6,296 nucleotides of DNA from Deferribacteres bacterium (lineage in GTDB: Bacteria > Thermosulfidibacterota > Thermosulfidibacteria > Thermosulfidibacterales > Thermosulfidibacteraceae): NCBI GenBank assembly GCA_013153205.1, contig JAADEW010000073.1, positions 1-6,296 of the forward strand. The letters run 5' to 3'. The position numbers and the translations under genes were made by a program. The notes beneath the pieces are model-generated. The model was given only the letters and a program-made list of their open reading frames with translations. It was not told the origin of the DNA and ran no database searches. This document shows, in pieces, positions 1-5,052 of the stretch (the stretch's first letter is position 1; each line of letters begins with the position of its first letter).

Positions 1-843
1 GAATACAGGTTGAGAGAGCTGGAAAAACATCCGTCTTTTGCTTTTGTAAAGTGCGATATTGAAGATACGGAGGAGGTCTTCTCGCTCTTTTCGGCGAACA
101 GTTTTTCTGCGGTGGTAAATCTTGCCGCAAGGGCGGGGGTCCGGTATTCCATGGAGAATCCTTTCGTCTATATGAGGACAAACGCTTACGGAACGCTGAA
201 CCTTCTTGATGCGGCGAAAAGCCACGGCGTTAAAAAATTCGTTCTTGCCTCCACATCTTCCCTTTACGCCGGATGCGAAATGCCCTTTAAAGAGGAGCTT
301 CCAACCAACACCCCCATATCCCCTTACGCCGCAAGCAAAAAGGCGGCTGAGGCGATAGCATATACCTACCACTACCTCTACGGCATTGATGTGGCGGTGC
401 TGAGGTACTTCACCGTTTACGGACCCTGTGGAAGGCCGGACATGAGCTATTTTAGGTTTATAAGAAACATAATGGCGGAAGAGCCCATAGAGATTTACGG
501 TGACGGCACCCAGAGCAGGGACTTCACCTACATTGACGACATAGCAAAGGGAACGGTGAAAGCCCTTGATGCAGAGGTGGGTTATGAGATAATCAATCTG
601 GGTGGAAACAAACCCTATGAGCTTCTTTATATGGTGCGGATGATAGAGGAGCTTCTCGGGAAAAGGGCGAGGATGAAGTTTCTGCCTTTTCACAAGACCG
701 ACCTCAAGGCGACGTGGGCTGAGATAGACAAGGCAAAGAGGATGTTGAACTGGGAGCCTGAGGTCTCTTTAGAGGAGGGGCTTGAGAGGACGGTGAGGTG
801 GTTTTCTGACAACAAAGACTTTGTTTTATCTCTTTCCGTGTGA
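1..843 (+). CDS. NAD-dependent nucleotide-sugar epimerase/dehydratase, 5'-truncated
   Basis: The reading frame is open from the first base, so the gene starts upstream; a TTG at 10 is an internal leucine codon (Glu-Tyr-Arg precede it), not a start. About 280 residues remain. The missing N-terminus should hold the GxxGxxG NAD-binding loop of the extended short-chain dehydrogenase fold. Counting from the TTG codon as 1, visible landmarks are NLAARAGVR (37-45), the STSSLY segment with the catalytic Ser/Thr (81-86), the YAASK catalytic Tyr106/Lys110 pair, LRYFTVYGP (131-139) and RDFTYIDDI (170-178), which help form the nucleotide-sugar site. The AGVRYSMENP and FTVYGPxGRPDM stretches resemble UDP-glucuronate 4-epimerases, while the GDGTQSRDF stretch is general to UDP-sugar 4-epimerases, so the exact substrate is open. 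The likely role is supplying sugars for surface polysaccharide in the cytosol. It ends 9 bases before argJ and is probably cotranscribed with it, with no obvious functional link. Confidence 0.9.
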   Translation, partial: EYRLRELEKHPSFAFVKCDIEDTEEVFSLFSANSFSAVVNLAARAGVRYSMENPFVYMRTNAYGTLNLLDAAKSHGVKKFVLASTSSLYAGCEMPFKEELPTNTPISPYAASKKAAEAIAYTYHYLYGIDVAVLRYFTVYGPCGRPDMSYFRFIRNIMAEEPIEIYGDGTQSRDFTYIDDIAKGTVKALDAEVGYEIINLGGNKPYELLYMVRMIEELLGKRARMKFLPFHKTDLKATWAEIDKAKRMLNWEPEVSLEEGLERTVRWFSDNKDFVLSLSV

Positions 844-852
844 GGTGGTGCT

Positions 853-2049
853 ATGAAGGGTTTTAGGTGGGTTGATAAAGGCGTCTGCTTTCCCCACGGC
901 TTTAAAGCGGCGGGGATTCATTCCGGTATAAAGGCTGACGGCAGGAAGGACCTTGCCCTGCTGGTTGCCGATACGCTGTGCTCGGCGGCGGGGGTCTTCA
1001 CCACCAACAGGGTGAAGGCGGCACCGGTTCTCGTGACTTCAAAGAAGCTGGCAAAGGGCAGGGCGAAAGCCGTTATCGTTAACAGCGGAAATGCCAATGC
1101 CTGCACCGGTGAAAGGGGTATCCTTGATGCTAAAGAGATGGCGGCTCTCACCGCCTCTTCCATAGGTGCTTCAGAAGACGAGGTTCTCGTCTGCTCCACG
1201 GGGGTTATAGGAGAGCCGCTTCCCATGGAGAAAGTAGCTTCCGGAATCTCCCGTATAGGAGGCTACCTCGTTGAAGACGACCTTTCCTTTGCGGAAGCCA
1301 TTATGACCACCGACTCTTTTCCCAAAAGAAAGGCGGTGGAGGTGGAGGCAGACGGTTTTTCGTTCAGAATAGGCGGATGTGCCAAGGGTGCGGGCATGAT
1401 TCATCCCAACATGGCTACCATGCTTGCCTTTATCACCACGGATGTGGAGGTTCCGCAGAAAAGGCTTTCCCTCTTTCTGAAGGAGGCGGTGGACGAGAGC
1501 TTCAACCGGATAACCGTGGATGGGGACAGGTCCACCAACGACACCGTTTTGATGCTTTCAAAGACGGGTGTAAGCCTTCCTGAGGAGCACTACGAGCTTT
1601 TTCTCTGCGCCCTGAAAGAGCTCTGCAGAGAGCTTGCCCTCATGATAGTGAGGGACGGCGAGGGTGCTACCAAATGCGTCAGGGTGGTGGTTCGCGGGGC
1701 TAAGACTCCGGACGATGCCAAAAGGGCCTGTGAGAAGATAGCGACCTCTCTCCTCTTTAAAACGGCTCTTTTCGGCGAGGACCCCAACTGGGGCAGGGTG
1801 ATGGGAGCTCTGGGAGCTTCAGGGGCTTACTTCAACCCTGATGAGGTGGACATCTATTTCGGAGATGTGAAGCTCGTCTCCGGCGGGCTTTTCACCGGGA
1901 AGAAAGAGGAGGAGAGGGCAAAGGAGGTGATGGCAAATTCATCTTTTGATGTGGTGGTTGACCTCAAGGCAGGGGCTTACGAGTATTACATGTGGACCAC
2001 CGATTTGACTTACGATTACGTAAGAATAAACGCGGAATATAGAAGTTAA
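853..2049 (+). CDS. argJ: Arginine biosynthesis protein ArgJ (ornithine/glutamate N-acetyltransferase)
   Basis: 398 residues, full length for ArgJ. It moves the acetyl group from N-acetylornithine to glutamate (EC 2.3.1.35), recycling acetate in arginine synthesis; many homologues also acetylate glutamate from acetyl-CoA (EC 2.3.1.1), and the sequence alone does not settle which form this is. ArgJ is an Ntn-fold enzyme that cuts itself before a threonine: the site is Ala188-Thr189 in HPNMATMLAF, with Thr189 (1417-1419) as new N-terminus and nucleophile. The oxyanion-hole segment CSTGVIG (114-120, Thr116-Gly117), DGDRSTNDT (223-231), GEDPNWGRV (308-316) and the C-terminal DLTYDYVRINAEYR (384-397) are all present, so the enzyme looks intact. 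The ATG at 853 follows a GAGGTGG ribosome site at 842-848 that overlaps the stop of the upstream epimerase gene. Its TAA overlaps the stop of the convergent methyltransferase gene, and no T-run terminator is visible after it. Confidence 0.97.
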   Translation: MKGFRWVDKGVCFPHGFKAAGIHSGIKADGRKDLALLVADTLCSAAGVFTTNRVKAAPVLVTSKKLAKGRAKAVIVNSGNANACTGERGILDAKEMAALTASSIGASEDEVLVCSTGVIGEPLPMEKVASGISRIGGYLVEDDLSFAEAIMTTDSFPKRKAVEVEADGFSFRIGGCAKGAGMIHPNMATMLAFITTDVEVPQKRLSLFLKEAVDESFNRITVDGDRSTNDTVLMLSKTGVSLPEEHYELFLCALKELCRELALMIVRDGEGATKCVRVVVRGAKTPDDAKRACEKIATSLLFKTALFGEDPNWGRVMGALGASGAYFNPDEVDIYFGDVKLVSGGLFTGKKEEERAKEVMANSSFDVVVDLKAGAYEYYMWTTDLTYDYVRINAEYRS

Positions 2050-2996
2050 GGCTTCTCCAGCACCAGGGCTGAGTGGTTTCTCTCTTCGTCAAGGGGTATG
2101 GCGTTTCTGAACTCAAGCCCTGCTTTTTTCGCCAGATGTTGAATCTCGGCAGGAGAATAGGTTTTTCCCTTTCGCGTGGCAAGATACATGTTGATGTCAA
2201 AAAGATAAGGGAAGAGGGCTTTTGAGTCTTTCACGAAGTCAACTATCACGAGCTTTCCTTTTGAGTTAAGCGCTTTAAAGGCTTTCTGCATCATTAACTC
2301 TATCTTTTCGGCGGGAAAGATGTGGCAGATGTTGCCCCAGATTATAAGCTCATAACCCTTTCCCCACTCCACTTGAAAGAGGTCGCCTTTTATGAAGGAG
2401 TAGTTTCCGGATAGTGCAAAGCTTTTTACTATGGGGAAGGCGGCATTCTCTATCACCTCCGGAAGGTCAAGGGCAAAGACTCTGGCTCCTTTTAAGGCAA
2501 AGGGAATGCTCCATACACACGAGCCGCATCCCACATCAAGGGCTCTTTTCACCCTGAAATTGAGCTTATTTTCAAGCTCAAGAGCCGAGCTCCAGTTTAT
2601 GGGAAAAAGCGCTTTCGCAAGCAGTGCCATATCCTTTGGTTTTTTAAGGGGCTTTCTTTTGCCTTTGAGAGCCTGTGCAAGGTTTTCCCACCTGTTGTTC
2701 AGGTTTTTGAGGTGCTCAAGATAATGGCCGATGTAAAAGGGTGATTGGACTTCAAAAAACTTTTTAAGCTCCTCTTTAAGTTTGAAGGAGTTTTCCTTTC
2801 TGTCAAGCAGTCCCATCTGATAGAGGACTTCAAGCACCCTTTTTACCCCTTCGGCGTCAAGTTTCGCCCTGAGGGAAAGCTCATCAAAGGGGATGAAGCT
2901 GTCCAGCAGAAAGTCCGTTATCCCCGCGTCCATTGCCGCTTTGAGAACGCAGAAGGGTGCAAAATGAAAGGATATGCTTTTAAGTATCTTTTCCAT
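2046..2996 (-). CDS. SAM-dependent O-methyltransferase (family 2-like, winged-helix dimerisation domain)
   Basis: 316 residues. The N-terminal part (about 1-90) reads like the helical/winged-helix dimerisation domain of plant-type and CrtF/acetylserotonin-type O-methyltransferases (FHFAPFCVLKAAMDAGI at 10-26, then VLEVLYQMGLL). The Rossmann domain follows: SAM motif I LDVGCGSC (153-160), acidic ribose-binding residue in ALDLPE (175-180, Asp177), KGDLF (203-207), NICHIF (222-227; His225 sits where family members carry the catalytic His), and GKLVIVDF (247-254). The substrate cannot be named; a phenolic, quinone or carotenoid hydroxyl is possible. It has its own promoter and stands alone on this strand. 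No Shine-Dalgarno lies close to the ATG at 2996, and the predicted transcription start falls on that ATG, so the message may be leaderless. The gene is more AT- and lysine-rich than its neighbours: 24 of 60 G+C at 2701-2760 against 37 of 60 at 3781-3840. Confidence 0.85.
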   Translation of the reverse strand: MEKILKSISFHFAPFCVLKAAMDAGITDFLLDSFIPFDELSLRAKLDAEGVKRVLEVLYQMGLLDRKENSFKLKEELKKFFEVQSPFYIGHYLEHLKNLNNRWENLAQALKGKRKPLKKPKDMALLAKALFPINWSSALELENKLNFRVKRALDVGCGSCVWSIPFALKGARVFALDLPEVIENAAFPIVKSFALSGNYSFIKGDLFQVEWGKGYELIIWGNICHIFPAEKIELMMQKAFKALNSKGKLVIVDFVKDSKALFPYLFDINMYLATRKGKTYSPAEIQHLAKKAGLEFRNAIPLDEERNHSALVLEKP

Positions 2997-3007
2997 AATT
3001 TTATACT
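2979..3007 (+). promoter_or_regulatory. Candidate promoter of the aromatic leader and aroA'-aroB' operon
   Basis: A -10 box TATACT (3002-3007, 5 of 6 matches) lies on the plus strand; 17 bases upstream is only a weak -35 match, TTTAAG (2979-2984, 3 of 6). The expected start is near 3014, which gives a 5' leader of about 30 bases before the leader ORF and puts the ribosome site at 3033 inside the message. The -10 box overlaps the -10 box of the opposite promoter by five bases. A weak -35 could mean an activator is needed or that the true promoter lies elsewhere. Confidence 0.4.
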
Positions 3008-3031
3008 AACATCTGCCTTTCCATTTGACAA
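3003..3031 (-). promoter_or_regulatory. Sigma70-type promoter of the methyltransferase gene
   Basis: Read on the minus strand: a -35 box TTGTCA (3031-3026, 5 of 6 matches), a 17-base spacer, an extended -10 TGT directly before TAGTAT (3008-3003, 4 of 6). The expected start, 7 bases after the -10 box, is base 2996, which is the A of the methyltransferase ATG. Match quality and spacing are good; the start site itself is a prediction. Confidence 0.6.
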
Positions 3032-3044
3032 AGGGGGATGTTTA

Positions 3045-3146
3045 ATGGTAATCAGCAAGACTATGATGCGGGAAAAGCTTACTGCAAACTGGATATGGAG
3101 CTTTTATTATTTTATGGGGGCCCGTCTATGGCCTTCTGAGCCGTGA
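3045..3146 (+). CDS. Aromatic leader peptide (33 aa) of the aro operon attenuator
   Basis: This short ORF begins at ATG 3045, seven bases after an AGGGGG ribosome site (3032-3037), and ends at TGA 3144-3146. Residues 16-23 are W-I-W-S-F-Y-Y-F (3090-3113): two Trp, two Phe and two Tyr within eight codons, with a further Trp at residue 29. There is no domain or signal peptide, so the product itself probably has no function. The ORF sits between a candidate promoter and competing hairpins, upstream of genes that make the precursor of all three aromatic amino acids. By analogy with the enterobacterial trp and pheA leaders, a ribosome stalled at uncharged Trp/Phe/Tyr codons would report amino-acid shortage. 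The codons after the aromatic run (26-30) encode RNA segment A of the switch, so translation to the stop would cover that segment. A longer in-frame ORF back to 2745 runs antisense through the methyltransferase gene and is not taken as real. Some Phe/Tyr codons could come from the local AT-rich run. Confidence 0.8.
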   Translation: MVISKTMMREKLTANWIWSFYYFMGARLWPSEP

Positions 3147-3170
3147 AGGCAAGGGGGGCCATGGGCGGGC
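3120..3170 (+). promoter_or_regulatory. Attenuator helix A:B
   Basis: Segment A (3120-3133, inside leader codons 26-30) pairs with segment B (3157-3170) over 14 consecutive positions, two of them G-U. Three further weaker pairs are possible inward (3134-3136 with 3154-3156). Using B this way prevents hairpin B:C. A lies just past the aromatic codons, so it stays free when a ribosome stalls at the Trp codons and is covered when the ribosome reaches the stop. Its role as the switch element is inferred. Confidence 0.6.
3131..3150 (+). promoter_or_regulatory. Small hairpin at the leader stop codon, possible pause hairpin
   Basis: GCCTTC (3131-3136) pairs with GAAGGC (3145-3150) around an 8-base loop. 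It spans the last leader codons and the TGA. It could pause RNA polymerase so that the leading ribosome catches up, as the first hairpin does in classical attenuators. It competes with the A:B helix because it shares bases 3131-3133. Confidence 0.4.
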
Positions 3171-3191
3171 AACCGCTCATGGCCCCCTTTT
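3153..3191 (+). terminator. Hairpin B:C, first terminator-like structure of the attenuator
   Basis: Bases 3154-3168 pair with 3173-3187 in a 15-bp, very GC-rich stem with one G-U pair, closed by a GCAA loop of the stable GNRA class. Only four T residues follow (3188-3191) before AAG, so it may be a weak terminator. It may act mainly by locking up segment C so that the downstream terminator can form. It excludes both A:B and C:D. Confidence 0.7.
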
Positions 3192-3208
3192 AAGTTTGGG
3201 GGCCATGA
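3177..3208 (+). promoter_or_regulatory. Antiterminator helix C:D
   Basis: TCATGGCCCCC (3177-3187) pairs perfectly with GGGGGCCATGA (3198-3208), 11 bp around a 10-base loop. It uses the 5' arm of the T-run terminator and so would prevent it; no T run follows this helix. It can form only if C is not held by B. The pairing is plain in the sequence, while its role is inferred. Confidence 0.6.
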
Positions 3209-3241
3209 AAGCTGTAAATATAGCTTTCATGGCCCTTTTTT
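3198..3241 (+). terminator. Intrinsic terminator (attenuator) before aroA', hairpin D:E
   Basis: GGGCCATGAAAGCT (3200-3213) pairs perfectly with AGCTTTCATGGCCC (3222-3235), 14 bp around a loop of at most 8 bases, directly followed by six T (3236-3241) and more A/T. This is a textbook rho-independent terminator on the plus strand. No ordinary plus-strand gene ends upstream of it (argJ stops more than 1 kb back and faces a convergent gene), so it most likely stops transcripts begun at the aro leader. The minus-strand reading lacks a T run. Confidence 0.88.
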
Positions 3242-3266
3242 ATTATTATAAACCGGGGGTGGAGAG

Positions 3267-4061
3267 ATGGTGGTAGGTAAGCAGGTAAGGTTAGAAAGAA
3301 TCATGAACAGGGACACGGGCACCACGGTTATCGTGCCCATGGACCACGGCGTCACCGTGGGTCCCATAAAGGGGCTCATAGACATGAAGACCATAATAGG
3401 CCAGATAGCCGACGGCGGCGCCGATGCCATAGTGATTCACAAGGGCATAGTTCCCGCAGGCCACAGGAAAAAGGGTAAGGACATAGGCCTCATAATACAC
3501 CTTTCCGCAAGCACCTGTCTTTCCCCTTCTCCCAACTCCAAGGTTCTGGTCTGCACCGTTGAGGAGGCTATCAAGCTCGGTGCGGATGCGGTCTCCATCC
3601 ATGTCAACATAGGAGCTGAGGACGAGACCACCATGCTCAGGGACTTCGGTCTGGTTTCCGCCAAGGCTGTGGAGTGGGGGATGCCTCTTCTCGCCATGGT
3701 GTATGCGAGGGGACCGAAGATAAGGAATCAATACGAGACTTCCGTGGTGAAGCATGCGGCAAGAGTGGGAGCTGAGCTGGGAGCCGACATAGTCAAGGTG
3801 CCCTACACGGGAAGCCCGGAGAGCTTCAGGGAAGTGGTGGAAGGCTGTCCCATTCCGGTGGTGATAGCCGGAGGAGAGAAGATGGACACGGTGGAGGATG
3901 TTCTCCGCATGGTGAAGGGGGCTGTGGATGCGGGAGCCGCAGGGGTATCCATAGGCAGAAATGTGTTCCAGCACGACAACCCCACGGCTTTGGTTAAAGC
4001 TATCTCCATGATTGTTCACGAAAAGGCGGAGCTGGAGGAGGCTCTGGAGGTTTTGAGATGA
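3267..4061 (+). CDS. aroA': 2-amino-3,7-dideoxy-D-threo-hept-6-ulosonate (ADH) synthase, archaeal-type shikimate step 1
   Basis: 264 residues, a class I aldolase of the DhnA/FbaB-like family with a TIM-barrel fold. ADH synthase (EC 2.2.1.10) joins L-aspartate semialdehyde with a C3 unit from 6-deoxy-5-ketofructose 1-phosphate, replacing the DAHP synthase step. Visible are VPMDHGVTVGP (23-33), YARGPK (146-151), ADIVKVPYTG (173-182) and the phosphate-binding end GVSIGRNVFQ (226-235). Asp26, Tyr146 and the Schiff-base Lys177 sit at a constant offset of 7 from the Asp33/Tyr153/Lys184 I recall for the Methanocaldococcus enzyme MJ0400, which supports ADH synthase over a plain fructose-bisphosphate aldolase. 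The aroB' partner in the next frame makes this firmer. The ATG at 3267 follows GGGGGTGGAG (3255-3264). The stop overlaps the aroB' start in an ATGA (4058-4061), pointing to translational coupling. Expression is probably set by the upstream attenuator. Confidence 0.92.
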   Translation: MVVGKQVRLERIMNRDTGTTVIVPMDHGVTVGPIKGLIDMKTIIGQIADGGADAIVIHKGIVPAGHRKKGKDIGLIIHLSASTCLSPSPNSKVLVCTVEEAIKLGADAVSIHVNIGAEDETTMLRDFGLVSAKAVEWGMPLLAMVYARGPKIRNQYETSVVKHAARVGAELGADIVKVPYTGSPESFREVVEGCPIPVVIAGGEKMDTVEDVLRMVKGAVDAGAAGVSIGRNVFQHDNPTALVKAISMIVHEKAELEEALEVLR

Positions 4062-5050
4062 AGGAGTTCTGGGTCAGGGTTGTTCCGTGGGATAAAGGGC
4101 TCGTGACCTCTGCTATTGAGGCGGGAGCGGATGTTATCTGGGTTGAGGACGGCTTGGCTTCCAGGGTGAAGGAGCTTGGCGTGGTTAAGGTTGCGTCTTC
4201 AGATGGGGATGTTAAGCCTTCCACCGATTTTGAGGTTGTTGTGGTTGACTCCAAAGAGGCAGAGGAACGGGCGCTTGAGCTGTCAAAAAGCAGGAAAGTG
4301 GTGGTTGAAGCCTCTGACTGGAAGGTGATTCCCCTGGAGAATCTGGTGGCTCAGTCGGACAACATCTATGTGGTGGTGAGAGGACTTGACGACGCGGAGA
4401 TGGCTCTGGGCGTTCTTGAGAAGGGTGTAAAGGGCGTTGTGCTTGAGACGAACGACCCTTCCGTGGTTAAAGAGGTGGGCAGAATGGTGAAGCGCTCTCA
4501 CTCCGCTTTAAAGCTTGAGGAAGCCGAGATACTGGAAGTTAAGCAGGTTGGAATGGGATATCGCGTCTGCGTGGACACCACGGAGCTCATGTCGGAAGGC
4601 GAGGGCATGCTGGTGGGAGACAAAAGCAGTTTCTTCTTTCTCGTTCACGCGGAGAGCGTGGAAAATCCGTATGTTGCCCCCCGGCCTTTCAGGGTGAATG
4701 CGGGAGGGGTTCACGCATACATACTTGCTCCCTACGGCAAAACCCGATACCTGTCGGAGATAGAGACCGGGGATAAGGTCTGGGTTGTAAACCACCGGGG
4801 AGAGGTGAGGGAAGCCGTTGTGGGCAGGTCAAAAACGGAGGTGAGGCCCCTCATGCTCGTTAGAGCCCGCGTGGGAGATGTGGAGGGGACCCTTATCCTT
4901 CAGAACGCAGAAACCATAAGGCTTACCTCCCCCGACGGCAAGCCCCTTTCCGTGGTCAAGCTGAAGAGAGGGGATAAGGTGCTGGCTCATGTTACGGAAG
5001 CGGGAAGGCATTTCGGAGTAAAGGTAAAAGAGAACATAAAAGAGAGGTAG
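4058..5050 (+). CDS. aroB': 3-dehydroquinate synthase II (archaeal-type shikimate step 2)
   Basis: 330 residues, slightly shorter than archaeal members as I recall them. DHQ synthase II (EC 1.4.1.24) deaminates ADH oxidatively with NAD+ and closes the ring to give 3-dehydroquinate; it is unrelated to the usual AroB. Recognisable stretches are the N-terminal FWVRVVPWDKGLVTSAIEAG (4-23), the central VGMGYRVCVDT (164-174), GEGMLVGDKSSFFFLVHAE (181-199), and RPFRVNAGGVHAYI (209-222) followed by PYGKTRYLSE (225-234), with a repeat-like beta-rich C-terminus ending near GRHFGVKVKE. These are the family's most conserved blocks and no break is seen. The start overlaps the aroA' stop by four bases, so the two are surely one operon. 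No later shikimate genes are in view. Confidence 0.93.
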   Translation: MKEFWVRVVPWDKGLVTSAIEAGADVIWVEDGLASRVKELGVVKVASSDGDVKPSTDFEVVVVDSKEAEERALELSKSRKVVVEASDWKVIPLENLVAQSDNIYVVVRGLDDAEMALGVLEKGVKGVVLETNDPSVVKEVGRMVKRSHSALKLEEAEILEVKQVGMGYRVCVDTTELMSEGEGMLVGDKSSFFFLVHAESVENPYVAPRPFRVNAGGVHAYILAPYGKTRYLSEIETGDKVWVVNHRGEVREAVVGRSKTEVRPLMLVRARVGDVEGTLILQNAETIRLTSPDGKPLSVVKLKRGDKVLAHVTEAGRHFGVKVKENIKER

Positions 5051-5052
5051 GT

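Noticed and set aside
3025..3052. Perfect TTGACA on the plus strand (3025-3030) as the -35 of the aro promoter
   Set aside because: The best -10 at fitting distance, GGTAAT (3047-3052), lacks the key A, and transcription would begin after the leader start codon. The match is explained by the palindrome with the opposite -35 box.
3038..3139. Alternative leader ORF from ATG 3038 in another frame, also with a few Phe/Tyr codons
   Set aside because: Its ATG directly abuts the GGGGG ribosome site, leaving no proper spacing, and its aromatic residues are scattered with no Trp. The 3045 frame has better spacing and a dense aromatic cluster.
2745..3146. A 133-codon plus-strand ORF covering the start of the methyltransferase gene
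   Set aside because: Most of it is antisense to a well-supported methyltransferase. Only the part from ATG 3045, with its own ribosome site, is taken as real (the leader peptide).
3153..3241. Dispersed palindromic repeat or operator made of GGGGGCCATG/CATGGCCC copies
   Set aside because: The copies are confined to this leader, form alternative RNA helices and end in a T run. A DNA-binding role cannot be excluded but is not needed.
3110..3266. T-box or other metabolite riboswitch upstream of aroA'
   Set aside because: I see no T-box consensus and no known aptamer pattern. The translated aromatic ORF gives a simpler explanation for the terminator.
3291..4019. Long minus-strand ORF antisense to aroA'
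   Set aside because: It is rich in His, Gly and Tyr as expected from the shadow of a GC-rich coding frame, shows no family motif, and lies wholly within the well-supported aroA' gene.
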